Of a stretch of DNA of 64,000 bases, positions 20,692-32,377 are shown one piece after another. Within the stretch, counting starts at the first letter, position 1. Each line of letters begins with the position of its first letter. Source of the stretch: Allomyces macrogynus ATCC 38327. Its lineage: Eukaryota > Blastocladiomycota > Blastocladiomycetes > Blastocladiales > Blastocladiaceae. The stretch is from assembly GCA_000151295.1 (NCBI GenBank), contig GG745373.1, forward strand, positions 317,928 through 381,927, written 5' to 3'. Both the position numbers and the translations under genes were made by a program. The notes beneath the pieces are model-generated. The model saw only the letters and a list, made by a program, of their open reading frames with translations. It did not search any database and was not told where the DNA came from.

Positions 20692-22470
20692 GATGAACAG
20701 CGTGCCGGTTGAAAGCACTGGAAACGGATGCGTAGCCTGCTTGTTCACATCGAGTCATATCAAAATAAAAGAAAAAATTGGGGTTCGAACGCACGTTATG
20801 AGGATCGATGACGACGAATTCCAGCACTGGATGCAGCTGTGTGTGGTGTCGGCGTGTCGTGCATCGAGAAAAGGCGATTGATCGAACCAACAGGGGGTGT
20901 CGAAGGTGCGACCGCCCTTATCTTGCGCAGCAGAGGGAATGCAGCTTGATGTCCTGCCATCAGGTCATGGGCAGCAGGGCCAACCTGCTCAACCTGACCA
21001 AGCTGGAAATGCGCGAACCGTTCGTCAAGCGTGATTAACGCGTGATCTGGGAACAAAATGTTGAGCGCGTCTCGCAGTCCAGACGTTTGGCCACTTGTGC
21101 TCGGCGTTGGCAGGGTCGATTCTGGCAGCAGTTGGCCGCTAGCAGGCGGCTCTCGGATTCGCACACGACTATTTCGTGCCTGCTCGGCGCGCCAAAGTCG
21201 CCGAGATCTGCACCAGCACCAGCGCCAGCATGCCGCCCTGCTGCCGCCCGCTGCGTGCCAATCGTCGAACTGAACAAGGTTGCTTGTTCGGGGCCCTGCC
21301 ATCCCTTACTACCCACCCTGAGATAATTTGCTCTTCGGGGCCATCTCGCTGTTGTGACGACGAATTGCTGGTCACTGGGACGCAAACTGCGTCGTGTCCA
21401 CCTCAGGGCTGCTCAGGACCGCTCACAACTGCTCACTGGAGCACTGTGCCGGCCCGAGTTGTCTTCTCGAGCTGGGCGTCGGTTCAGGAGCCCGCCGCGA
21501 ACCGCCGACCAGGGTTGCCGCAGGTCCGTGGACAGATTCGACCCACAGGTCGCCCTTTCACGACCCGGTGCAAGAGAAACGGGTCCAAATTGCTTTGATT
21601 GTCGTGCAACGCTGTGTACAATGATGATTTATTGCGATGACTTTGTCAGCCCAGCCCAGTTCAGCCCTCACCTTGGTCGAAAATCCCGACCTCGATGAAG
21701 GGAATCACCGATCGCTGTGTAATCCTTCTTGCATCCATGGCCGCCGTGGCGACTCCGCCGGGTTAGAATCGGTGGCAAGGCGGGGCAATGCCAACAGCCG
21801 CTGCCCTGCCTCAAAAAACGCTTGGCAGACGGCCGGCGAATGGGCCGAAACGCAAGGAGCGGCCCTGGCGCACGCCGCACCAAAAGCGATGAAACGACCA
21901 GAAAAATCCGCCAAAAAATTAATGAAGCTTACGAAGGGCCAGGTTTTGCGATTTTTGCGTGTTGAAAAGGTGGAAGCCGGAAGTCTCGGCGCGCTTGTAG
22001 GCCTTGGCAAATTAATCTGCGTGGTGTAAACATTTATTTGGTCGAGCAACGGTGCGTGCCCGTCGCGCACCACGGCCCCGCCGGCCCAACCGGGCAAGAC
22101 ACGCTGGAAGTGCGCTGTTGCACCGTCCTCCGCTGCTCTCCCTCGCCTCCCCGTGCGCCAGGTCGGAGACTCGGCCCTCGGCGTTGATTTGATCTCGTTT
22201 TACCAGAGAGTTTCTGGGCCGCCGTGTCGTTTTCGGTGCTCGGCCTCTTGCGTGTGACCGCGAGCACAACAGCCGCGCTTTATACTCGGCTCTGCCGCCA
22301 ACCTCGCCGCCGCCGCCACCGCCCGCATTGTTGCCTCTCGTCCGACTTGGGGGATTGCCCGCCACGCTTGCAACACGTCCTCACGTCCTCTCTCTCTGTG
22401 TGCTCTGCCTTTGAGCTCCCGACTCCCGCCGCTCGCTCCTGTGCCTGCCCAGCGCCCAGCGCCCGCCGCC
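20692..22470. other. 1.8 kb without a recognisable gene
   Basis: It separates the small orphan from the desaturase. Composition is more mixed than in genes. Open frames (for example 21637-22029 on +) have no family signal. The last 200 nt (22280-22470) are pyrimidine-rich, fitting the 5' UTR/promoter of the desaturase gene. A GTTCGAAC at about 20784 recalls a tRNA T-loop but no cloverleaf can be built around it. Confidence 0.4.
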
Positions 22471-24374
22471 ATGGCCCCGCCCAACGCCCAACCACCACCC
22501 GCCGCCCTGGTCGCCGCTGCCGTCGCCGCCAACAACACCAGCAGCACCCGTAAAAACAAGTATGCGCGCGACAAGGCGCGCGAGTGGCAGTGGGCCGACG
22601 TCAAGGATGCGGTCGAGAACCACGGCCGCATCCTGTTTGTCTACAAGCAAGACGTCTACGACGTGACAGCATGGTGCGTGTGTGCGCGGTCCCGCGTGTG
22701 TGCAATGGGCTGTCTTTCCGCTCTGCTGCGCTGGTGCGGTGGAAGTGGGGGTCGAAGTGGGCCGTGAGCCGTGTGCAGCGGTGCACCTTGGCCCGAGAAT
22801 GCCAAGCGAGCTCATCAAGCAACAGCATCTGTTGGAACCAAATCTGACCTGGTTTGCCTCCGTCTTCGCCCCCTCCCGTGCTCCTCCTCGGCAAATGACG
22901 ATCATGATGATGACGCTCCTGCAGGGCCAAGAACCACCCGGGCGGCGAGCTGGCCCTGCGGCACCTGAACGGCAAGGACGCGACTGACCAAATGCGCGTC
23001 TTCCACCCGCCGCCGGTCCTCGCCAAGCTGCCAATGTACCGCGCTGGCACGCTTGCGCCCGCTGCGCGTGCCGCGCCCGCTCCGCCGCTGATTGTGGATC
23101 CGGCGCTCTACGGCGACGAGCCGCACCAGACCTACGATGCGTCGCTGCTCAAGCCCATTCTCGACCACCCGCACCTTGCGCCCAAGGGCCATGCCGTCCA
23201 CACCATGAACCACCCGGACGCGATCCCGCTCGAGTCGGCGGCGTTCATCGAGTACTGCGACCGCGTCGTGACCAAGTACCGCGAGCTCGACGCTGAGATC
23301 CGCGCGCGCGGACTCTACGAGACGCGCATGTCCTTCTACTGGCTCAACCTGGCCAAGTTTGTGACGCTGCTCGGCTTCACCGTCTACTCGGTGACGCAGA
23401 TCCTGTCGCCCGCATCGACCGGTGCGCTGGAAATGAGCGGTATTGCCTACTGGTCGCTGTTGCTCGTGACGGCCGTGGCGCTCGGCATGTTCTGGCACCA
23501 GAACGCGTTTGTCGCACACGACGCGGGCCACATTTCCGTGACGCGCAACTACACGGCGGACTGGACGATTGGGTGGATTCTCGGCAACCTGACGGGCGGC
23601 ATCTCGATTGGGTGGTGGAAGAAGTCTCACAACGTGCACCACATTATCACCAACCACCCGGAGCACGACCCGGACATTCAGCACCTGCCCTTCTTTGCCA
23701 TCTCGTCCGTGTTTTTGCGCAACGTCTGGTCGTCGTTCCACCGCAAGACCATGGTCTTTGATGCGGCCGCCAAGGTGCTCGTGCGCGTCCAGCACTACTC
23801 GTACTACCTGATCATGGCGTTTGCACGATTCAACCTCTACGCGCAGTCATTCATCTACCTGGCCACTGACACCGACACGAACAAGAACCGCACGATTGAG
23901 CTGACGGGTCTGGTCCTCTTCTGGGCCTGGTTTGGCACGCTCATGTCGTACCTCAAGGCCGACCCGGCCGGATTGATCGTCTTTGTGCTGCTGTCGCACG
24001 CCACCACGTTCTTGCTGCACCTGCAAATCACTCTCTCGCACTTTGCCATGTCGGTGCACGAAGTGGCCGCGCACGAGCCGTTCCCGTCGCGGCAGCTCCG
24101 CACGACCATGGACATTGACTGCCCGACCTGGCTCGACTGGTTCCACGGTGGCCTACAGTTCCAGGCGATTCACCACCTGTTCCCGCGCCTGCCGCGCACG
24201 TCGTTCCGCGCCGTGCGCCCGCTCATCATGAAGTTTGCCGACGACGCCGGGATCACCTACCACCACGTGCCGTTCATTCAAGGGAACGGCATGATGCTCA
24301 GCAACTTTGCCGAGGTCGCGCGCCAGATCCGCATCGTGTTCCGCCGCGAGAAGCTCGACAAGAAGGGCATCTAA
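22471..24374 (+). CDS. cytochrome b5-fused desaturase, delta-8 sphingolipid type
   Basis: Two exons (22471-22673, 22925-24374) encode 550 aa. The start lies in CCGCCATGG. An N-terminal cytochrome b5 domain spans the intron: the junction codon rebuilds Trp in TAW-AKNHPGGE, with the haem-binding HPGG. The membrane desaturase domain has the three histidine boxes HDAGH, HNVHH and QAIHH, the last with Gln replacing the first His as in front-end desaturases. The stretch WWKKSHNVHH followed by EHDPDIQHLP is typical of fungal and plant sphingolipid delta-8 desaturases. The enzyme acts in the endoplasmic reticulum, introducing a double bond at C8 of the long-chain base of ceramides with electrons from its own b5 domain. 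A delta-5/6 fatty acid front-end desaturase is the alternative; the family is sure, the substrate likely. Confidence 0.85.
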
Positions 24375-25125
24375 AGTGTGGATGGCCGCGACGTCATGCC
24401 GTGCATGGATGTCGGTGCGCAACTGCGTCGCGTCGCGTTCCTGACGAGAGTGGGTCGGGTGGTCGTCGTTCGTTTTCCGTTACCGGCCGTTTTTGCGTGC
24501 CCGTCGCTGCTCTGCCCCCCTCGTTATTTGTTTCTGTTTCCCCGGATCTGGTTTTGGACACCCCGCATCGCGTCAAACCCTTTGCTCAAGTGACCCCTGC
24601 TCCCTTCCTCTCCCTCTCTCTCCTGCCCAGCCCCTCCTGTCGTTTCGTTGGTTCGTCTGTCGCCCAACTCGCGCCGACCTTGCGTAGACTCGACGGGATT
24701 CTCCCTTCGCCTCCTCCCCCTCCTCTCCCCTCCCCCTCCTCTCCCCTCCCCCAAGGCACCTCGTGCGCCTCGGGATGTATTTAGCCACTCTCATTTTACC
24801 GTAACCCTTCCCCCCTTGACCGTTCGTGCGTGGCCCGTCCAGGGCTGGGGAGCCTATCCGTTCGTCTGTTTTCGTTCCAGTTCGTTTGTTCTTGTCTGGG
24901 TTGATCAATAGAAATTCGCGTCGTCCACAATTTCGATTGTTGGCTTGGTTCGTGCTGCGCTCGCGCACTCGTGGGTGTTTTTGTCGAACGCTCCCTGTCC
25001 ACCTCGAGCTCCGTGCCCCAAGTACATGTCCGCTGTCGTTCTCTTCAGCCAACCGTGCAAGAGCCAAAACCAAAAGCTCCCCACCCTCCCCTATAGTGGA
25101 CGGATACGGAAGACTTCAAGCTAAA
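24375..25125. other. convergent intergenic region
   Basis: It separates the desaturase from the minus-strand methyltransferase. It is rich in C/T, with the pyrimidine tract annotated separately. No gene is seen. Confidence 0.4.
24710..24752 (+). repeat. 43-nt uninterrupted polypyrimidine tract with internal duplication
   Basis: All 43 bases are C or T. The block CCCCTCCTCTCCCCT occurs twice in tandem. Purine-pyrimidine tracts with mirror symmetry can adopt triplex DNA. Confidence 0.8.
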
Positions 25126-26142
25126 TCAATTGCGCTCTATTTGCGATGCCCCACCCGCCAGCGTCACCGCACAGAACCGAATCGTCTTGCCCGGGTCCTC
25201 GACACTCGGCTCGGCGTGCAGCGCATGCACCGTACACCCGACTTCGGCAAACGCACGACAAACACCGTCAAACGTTGTAAACGACTCGGACGCGGCCGTG
25301 CCGCGCTCCTTGTACACCCACAGCAGCCACTTTTGCTGCGACTGTGCGATCTGGTGCAGGGCCGCGACAGTCCACCCTCGCACAGGAACCAACTTTGCGG
25401 GCATCGGTGCGGCCAGCAGCTGCGACACCGTCGACGTGAAAATCGGGATCAGCGACTGCAGCCACGTGCACTCGGTCGCGACCAGCACTTGCGCGCGCCG
25501 CGGGTCGTTGGGCGCGAGTTGCTGCGCGACGGGGATCGCCCAGTTGAGCGGTTGCGCGGCCGCCGTGCCCAACCCGAGCGAGGTCGCGCCGGTCCACGCA
25601 CTGACCGCCTTTTCCTCAACCGCGCTCGCGCTGGAGTTACGCTTGATATTATCACGCAACAGATCGACAATCGACGGCACGTCCGTGACCAGCACGTTGG
25701 CACCGAGCATCGCGAGCCCGAGCCCGGCCGCGCCCGTGCCGGACCCGAGTTCGACGACCTGAACCGGGTTCCCGGGTTGGTCAACCCCGAGAAGCGCACG
25801 CAGGTCGGCAGCGATGGCTGCGCCGGGCGCGTCGCCGTCGCGCTGGACAAAATCGAGTAACCGCGCGCCGCCCTCCCAGACCGAATAGGCCGTCTGCGCG
25901 GCGAGCGAGTAGCCCTCGTCAAAGAAACACGGGTCGAACGTGTCGTCGTCGCTGTCCTCGGCGATGCCAGCGACGGTCAGGGTAACGGGCCCGACGCGGT
26001 AAGCGTGCAGGTTGGCATCGTGTGGTGCGGGCGCGGTGGCGGGACTTGGGCTGGTGGAGAGTGGCGCCGCAGCGGGCTCGGTATCATTGCTGCGGTTTTC
26101 TGGTGCGGGCCGTGCGGCTCGCGGTTGCTTGGTTCGCGCCAT
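25126..26142 (-). CDS. METTL21-like (Methyltransf_16) methyltransferase
   Basis: One minus-strand exon. From the ATG at 26142 it gives 338 aa; the frame stays open to an upstream ATG at 26220 (26 aa more). The SAM-binding motif I is VVELGSGTGAAGLGLAMLG, preceded by SVWEGGARLLDFV and followed by VLVTDVPSIVDLLRDNI, then a motif-IV-like ATECTWLQSL and a WTVAALHQI helix. This order is that of the seven-beta-strand Methyltransf_16 family, which methylates lysines of non-histone proteins such as elongation factors and chaperones; the target here is unknown. With the 26142 start the N-terminus reads MARTKQPRAARP, matching the first five residues of mature histone H3. ATG 26142 has A at -3 and G at +4, and ATG 26220 is also in good context. 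It is divergent from TFIIE-alpha across about 240 nt. Confidence 0.75.
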   Translation of the reverse strand: MARTKQPRAARPAPENRSNDTEPAAAPLSTSPSPATAPAPHDANLHAYRVGPVTLTVAGIAEDSDDDTFDPCFFDEGYSLAAQTAYSVWEGGARLLDFVQRDGDAPGAAIAADLRALLGVDQPGNPVQVVELGSGTGAAGLGLAMLGANVLVTDVPSIVDLLRDNIKRNSSASAVEEKAVSAWTGATSLGLGTAAAQPLNWAIPVAQQLAPNDPRRAQVLVATECTWLQSLIPIFTSTVSQLLAAPMPAKLVPVRGWTVAALHQIAQSQQKWLLWVYKERGTAASESFTTFDGVCRAFAEVGCTVHALHAEPSVEDPGKTIRFCAVTLAGGASQIERN

Positions 26143-26381
26143 GATTACGCTCGCCAGCTGAAGGAGCGTGAGTTGGATCAAAAGCGATTTGATTCTGGAC
26201 CGGTCGACAGGTGCGTCCATGTCACATCATTTCGACCAACGCCCAACACCTTTTGCCAGAAACCGGACCGACCATGCCGGCTCCAGGGCTTTTATGGCCA
26301 CCAACCGGCGCGAGCGCCGTATCAACCACAGCACCCACGCTCGTCCTCTCGGACTTGCTGCAAGGAGCCTGCCGCAGCACC

Positions 26382-28368
26382 ATGATCAAAGTCCTGCCCG
26401 CCAACGAGGAGCCCGCCGAACCGGCGCTTACGCCAGACGACTACGTGCCGCTCAAGCAGCTCGTGCGGCGCACGATGCGCACCTTCTTTGAGCCCAAGGA
26501 GACCATCATCATGGATTTCTTGACGAGCACGCCGCTGCCGGCTCCGTATGTTGGCTGTTGGTCGTGTTGTTCATGGCGAGGCACAGTGACCAACCGTGAG
26601 GGTGGATTTGGTGTAGAATTCTCGACATGGATCTCGGCAAGGTGCTCGGCGTCACGGCCAAGGAGGTCGGCCATATGGTGGCGCGGCTCGTCACGCACCG
26701 GTTGCTGCGAAAGTGCGTGCTTTCCACCGTGGTCGTTGCGGCTCTTGCCCACCCTCCGAGGCAGCAGGGTGCTAACGTCACCCCCTCCTCGCTCCTGCGC
26801 GTCAACGTAGAGAGCAAAAAGAAGACGCGGCCAAGAAAGGCGCGACCAAGCCGAGTCTGCGCAACGTCTACTTTCTCGACTACAAGCAGTTTCTCGACGT
26901 GATGAAGTGGAAGCTGTATACGATGCAGCAAATCACCAAGCAGAAGATCGAGTACAACATGGACGCGCGCGGGTACGAGTGTCCCGAGTGCGGGCGGCAG
27001 TACACGATCTTGCAGGCGCAGTCACGGATCCACTGCTACGTCGATGCGCGCGGTGAGACCACGTTCGAGTTTCGGTGCGAGGCGCACCCGGAGACGAAAC
27101 TCGAGGAGCGCGACGCCGACGATACGACGGGCGCCGACGAACTCGGCCGGCTCTCGGAACAGCAGCGGCCGCTACTCGATTTGATTCGCCAGTGCGATAC
27201 CATCAAGCTGCCTCGGTACTCGGTGCGCGACATCGTCGAGCAGCTGAAACTCGATAAGAAGGAGCGCGAGGAGCGCGAAAAGCAGGCGGCGGCTGCGGGT
27301 GGTGGGCTCGCCGTGTCCGCCGAAGGTGGGGTTGGGATGGCCGCGACCGTGACGGTGGAAATCTCGAGAGACGGCGAGATTGAGCGCAAGCGCTTGGAGG
27401 AGGCCGAGAAGTTGCGCAAGGAGAACGAGCTGCCCAAGTGGCATCGATACAGCATGGTCACGGGCGAGCCAACCGAGCACGTTGAGGAAAACATGCTCGT
27501 CGAGGACGAGCTGGTCGAGGAAGACAACGACGATGACGACGATTGTACGTTGGTGCTCGTATTTTGCTGCTTCTTGCGACTCCTTTGATCGCAGGCTCAC
27601 CTTTCCGTATGTTGTTCCAGACCCCCAGGAATACCTCGCGCATCTGAGCCAGCTCACGACGAGCTCGACGGGCGACAAACGCACTCGCAGCGACGATAGC
27701 GACGACGACCACTCGGGGCACGACCACGACGATCTGATGTCGGTGGACGGCTCGCCATATGCCGCGCACGTCAAGCGCCGCCGCGTCGATCCCTTCTACT
27801 CGGGCGCGCCGCCATACCCGCCCTCGTCAGTCTCGCCGTCGGGCTCTTCGTACATTGACCCGGAGTTCAGCGCCATGAGCGAGGACGAGGCCGAGGACGT
27901 GGACGACGACATGTTCGAGAGGGTGCCGCTCGACCCGCTGCCGCCGGCGATGGTGTGGGGTACGGGCGTTGTGCGCTGATCGTTTTGGGGGTGCCGCGTT
28001 CTCACTTGATATGTCCTTGCTTGTAGTCGCTGGCGAGCTCATGCCGCTGAGCAAGGTCGGGGAGGCGGAGCGCGAGCGAATGTCGGTCGACGAATATGAG
28101 GTGCGCTTTCTTCTCGCTTTCTCTCTTTTCTCTTTTTATTTCTCGCGGCACGACACGTGCGCCTCTCTCTTCCTTTCTTGGTTGACGCATCGTCTTCCCC
28201 TCCAGCGTTGGTGTTGGTTTGGCCCTTGCTATCTTTGGTTCCTTGGCACTGGATGCTCACCTGGGTGTCTCTCCCTTGCCTCCTGGATGATGAACTTGGG
28301 GATACCATGTATTCTCGGACCAGGCCTACTACGACACGTGCGTGGAGCATGAGGTCGTCGCCGTGTGA
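26382..28368 (+). CDS. TFA1: transcription initiation factor TFIIE subunit alpha
   Basis: Six exons (26382-26545, 26617-26712, 26811-27544, 27621-27959, 28027-28100, 28324-28368) give 483 aa. The N-terminal winged helix runs from YVPLKQLVRRTMRTFF to the LGVTAKEVGHMVARLVTHRL recognition helix. It is followed by VYFLDYKQFLDVMKWKL and the zinc ribbon YECPECGRQYT...FRCEAHPETKL, whose last ligand appears to be His or a shifted Cys in place of the usual second CxxC. An acidic Lys-poor middle is followed by the conserved C-terminal segment VAGELMPLSKV...MSVDEYEAYYD, spread over the last three exons. TFIIE-alpha recruits TFIIH and stimulates its kinase at RNA polymerase II promoters. All splice phases close. 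Confidence 0.88.
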
Positions 28369-28923
28369 ACGAGCACGGGTGGAGGACGGAAAGCGCTCGC
28401 CACGCCTGTATTTTGCCCTCAAGAATGGATGAATATAGGCATGTTCGGCATTTTTGCTTACGGAGATCAATGATTTGAAGCGCACAATTTTCAGAGCGAC
28501 GCGCCGATTCTTGAGTTGAGCCCGCTGATACTTTCCAGATCTCCAAGTCACGTCGTGTGGTGCAAACCAGGCAAGATCTAGCCAGATATACTGCGCCGAC
28601 TTGACATGACAACACGTCTTCATTTCTGGCCCCGTTCTTTCCGCGCTGTTGAGAGCGCTTTACGTTGCAATGTGACCGAGATCTTCTTCGCCAACATGAA
28701 CGAGCCTTCCATGCCCGCCGAGGAAGTCACTCAAGCTGCTCGTACGTACGCTGCACAATACGCTTTGACCCATGAGATATGAAATGAAATAGAGCAGTTG
28801 CTTGCCATTTCCGTGATCGACAACCAGCATCCCACAGTCCCAATTTTATTCCTCGCCCTTGGCCATACCCCTTCCTTCTTCCCCACCGTCTCCCAGGCCC
28901 GTCTTCAGTCCCTTCTTCCAGTC
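28369..28923. other. convergent intergenic region
   Basis: It lies between TFIIE-alpha and the minus-strand AN1 protein. An ATG at 28696 begins a short frame with a plausible 51-nt intron, but no consistent downstream exon was found. Nothing else is seen. Confidence 0.35.
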
Positions 28924-31540
28924 TCACGGTATCCCCGGCACCCGGCCCATCGCTGCACGCGACGTGACCGCCGGATTCTCGCGTGCCAACTTCGTACGAT
29001 CGGCCGTCTTATAATCGAACGCGCACGCGTGCGCTGCTGCAAGCCGGTGCGCCGCACAGTGCACGGCGCCGCATTTGCACCGGAACGTCCCCGCCAAACG
29101 CAAGCGCACACCGCACGACGCGTGCGCGCAGTACCGGTCGGGCGTGCGTTGGCGCGGTGCCGGTTTGGCGGGGGCGGCGGCGGTCGTGGGTGGCGTGCGC
29201 TTGGATGGTTGCGGCTTGGACGGTTGGGACTTGGTGGAGAGTGATGAGGAGGAGGACGAGAAGGAGGAGGGAGTGGTGCGCTTGGCGCGCGGTGGTGGTG
29301 GTGGCGGTGTTGTTGCCGCTGCGGCGGTGCGCGAGCGGAGAGAGCTGAATGATAACGTCGATGCCGACGCGCGCTTGATCAACGGTGTTGCTGATTTGCG
29401 AGCAGAGTCGGTAGCGCGGAGATCGGCTTGAAGGGGAACGGGCTCGGCTTGTTTGATCGGCCGTCGCGGCGAATCGGCAGTGCTGCTCGCTGATGTCACA
29501 GGCACCGGCTTCGACGGTCCGGTGCGACGCATTTCGGCTGGCTCCGGCGCAGCGTCCACGGTGGCCGTTGGCGGTGTCACGCGGCTCGGCCCTGGTCGCG
29601 GTCCAGGTCCCGCCACCGTCTTGGCGACCGAAGTGCGTTTCGGCGGCCCGGGAACTTGCCGCGAGGGTAGCGCCGCACGCGCCGGCAGGGTTTTCGGCGC
29701 AAACGCCATCGTTGACGGACCGGATCCCAAGACGGACGGCGTCGCAGCACGCATATCCGGGCCCGGGCTGGTACCGCACCGCGGGATCCCGCCCGCGACC
29801 ATTCCGCGCGACACGGTGAGCGGCTCCGACGCAAACTCGAGCACGGGGTCGTCAGCCGGCTTGCGGGGTGCGGCCGCCGCGGCAGCATCAGTATTGCACT
29901 TGCCCATATCGCACTCCTCGGCCACACTCTCGCCGTCTTCGGCGGCGCGCGCAGCTGGGGCCGACTGTACGCGGCGCGCCGCCGCGACGCCCGCACTTGG
30001 TGGACGGATCCCGCCCGCGTTCTTGGCACGCATGAGCGTCAGTGCGGTCGCTGGCCGTGCCGCACGCCCTGGCGGGGCGGCCGACGCGTCGAGGAGCATT
30101 TGCCGTACGAATGCGCGCCAGCTCAACGACGACGACGACGACGCGGAACTGAGACCCGACAAAGCTGACGGCGGGTTATCGTCCTCAACGAGCCCAAACT
30201 CGCGCATCAGTTCGTCCGGCAACGTCACGAGACTCGTGGCCGTGTCGGGCCGCGTGGGGGGCCCGTCGTCCTCGGGCGGGAACTCGATCGGGCCGGTCGG
30301 GTCGTCGTCGTCAGCCGATGGCCATGAGGTCGACGTGGAGATGGAGAGGGTCGACGAGGGGAGGATTGAGGAGGCGCTCTCGTGCAGCGAGTCGTCGGGG
30401 CCCACGGCCACAGACCACTTGGATGGCACGTCGCTGGCTGTCTTGCTCGCGTCGTCGGTCTGCACGTCGGATTCGGCAGTGTCCGATTTGTGCATGGACC
30501 GTAATCCCGCGGGGCCCAGGAGACCCGCGAGCCGTGCGGCGATTGCCGCGGTCTCGGTCCACGACGTCGATGATGCGAGCGACGACGATGAGCCCGTCAG
30601 GTCCGCATCGTTGTCGCCGCTATCAGCCGATTCGGACTCGCGCATCCTTGACGCGGCGTGGCCGTGCATGAGCGCGACCATATCGTCCATAGGCACGTCG
30701 GCACCGAGGTACTGGGCCCGCGCATCGATGCACCGGCCGTGGTCCATGACGAGCTCGAGCAGGTAAAGTTCGTCGTCTTGGCGGCACAGGAGCAAAACCA
30801 CACTTGGGCCCGTCGACGAGGGGCGCACGTCGTCCATCCATGGTGGTGAGCGTGTTGCCGGCGCACGCGTCGTGCGCACCGCAAGCGACGCGGCAATGGG
30901 GCCGTGCCCGCCCGTGAGCGGTAAAACCAGATCGACGCGTGCGGCGCCCGCGTGCGACACGAGCCGCGAGGAGTCGCGCACTAGCGACGCGTCGGCGAGC
31001 CGCGCACCGCCGACGATCAGGGCCGCACCAGGCGTGTCTGCGTGCGGCAGGGATTGCGTCGCGGCAATGTGGCGCTTGACTTGGCGAATGGTCCACGACG
31101 GGCGGACGTGGACGGTAAACGACTGTGGAGAGGGCTGATCGTCAGTTGCTGCGAGAATTCAAGAGTGGGTGGGTATCCAAGCGTACTCCACCCGTCACGG
31201 TGCCGACGGTCAAGGGAATCTTGGGCTCATCGTCGTCGCCGTCGTCGTCACATGGCGCGCTTGACAGAGACGAGTGCGAGCTGTCGAGCGAAAGCACGTC
31301 GTGTCGAGGGGGCTGGTGGCGAGGAATCGGATTTGGAATGCCGCGCGGAGCCGGTGCACGGGCGCGCGCGCGCTTTTCGGCTGCCGAGGTCCTTGTCGAG
31401 CTCGAGGAGGACGTCGAGGAAGAGGAGGACGCAGACTGCGCCGTCAGGTTGTTGCTCCCGTGGCTCGACTGGGTGCTGGGGCGGCTCTTGGGCGTGCCAT
31501 CGCGGGCAGGCCGGGACCCGGAAGCCGACGACGAGGTCAT
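28924..31540 (-). CDS. ubiquitin-like + AN1 zinc finger protein (ZFAND4-like)
   Basis: Two minus-strand exons (31540-31187, 31122-28924; 64-nt intron in phase 0) give 850 aa. The first 105 residues are Ser-rich and disordered. A ubiquitin-like fold spans the intron: KIPLTVGTVTGG then SFTVHVRPSWTIRQVKRHI, matching ubiquitin's first hairpin and helix (compare 'T.....VEPSDTI..VK'), followed by ALIVGGARLADASLV. About 600 disordered residues follow, with Ser, Thr, Pro and acidic runs. At residues about 790-835 is an AN1 zinc finger: CAHASC, CKCGAVHCAAHR, H-x-C, then DYKTADRTKLARENPAV, the AN1 signature tail. The UBL-plus-AN1 combination is that of animal ZFAND4 (ANUBL1). Family members act around the proteasome and p97; the role here is inferred. 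Confidence 0.8.
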
Positions 31541-32377
31541 GGTTCGGGTTCCGTTCTCTGATAGCCGTTGCAATAAAAGATCTTGAGGTTGAGGTTGTGG
31601 CAGCGTTGGCAGGTTGCCGATGGTGCAGACGAGGGGTGGCACAGCAGAGTGCAGCAAGTCTATGGCGTCTAGTAGGGCATGATCCTGTGGTTGCAGCAGG
31701 CCGATTCTCTTCTCCGTCGTTGTTGTTGTCGTCCTCGTTGCCGTCGTCGATGTGTTGGTGGTGGTTTGTGATCAAAATTGGTTGGCGAGGACGAGGGAGA
31801 CAGTTTGTGCTGGTTGTCTCCCAGGCGCACGTGGCGCAATCGTAATACTTAGCTAAGTAAATCGTTGCTGCTGCACGGTTCTGCAGCTCTCTGCAGCTTG
31901 TCGACCGCTCGCGGCTTGCCAAATGGCGCTCGGTTGCCAAGTGTTGCCCAACCTTTGTGACCAGCTTCCAGGACGTGCGGTCGCATTTTCATTTCCTCGG
32001 TTTCCTGTTGATTTTTTTCATTTGTGAGGCAGGGATTGCAGGAAACCGCAAGCGCGACCGTTGCTGGCTCGTTGCTCGTTGCTGCTGTTGGCTGCTGCTC
32101 GCTGCCTCGCCAGGCCTCCACCAACCACTTCTATTTCGACCTGACCTGCCGTCCTCACGACAGTCCTTGCCGGCCGCACTCGTCATTGTCGGCACGCTGC
32201 ACGAACTGCCTGCAAGAACGCTTGTCCACCCGTCCACGAGCGCCCCGCGATTACGCCAGCAATTTCGCAAGCCGCGAGCCACCAATCCAAACGCGGCCAG
32301 CAACTGCACGAAGTAACAGCCGCAGGAGCAAGCAAAAAATTCTGGCAACCACATTGCACATATTCAAGGGCCGAACC
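31541..32377. promoter_or_regulatory. divergent promoter region
   Basis: 837 nt separate the ATGs of the AN1 protein (minus) and the SH3 protein (plus). It contains several CT- and GTTGTTG-rich stretches (for example 31715-31765) and no convincing gene. Confidence 0.35.

Noticed and set aside
20760..20890. tRNA-like signals on the minus strand (GTTCGAAC, CTCATAA, T run)
   Set aside because: The distances between the putative anticodon loop and T-loop are too short and no acceptor or T stem pairs; no cloverleaf can be drawn.
28696..29014. Possible small + gene starting MNEPSMPAEEVTQAA with a 51-nt intron
   Set aside because: No donor in the required phase links it to the downstream open segment, and the latter is antisense to the well-supported AN1 domain.
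29453..30766. Long + strand open frame of 437 codons
   Set aside because: It is antisense to the AN1/UBL gene; Ser/Ala/Gly composition follows from the complementary GC-rich codons and it has no domain.
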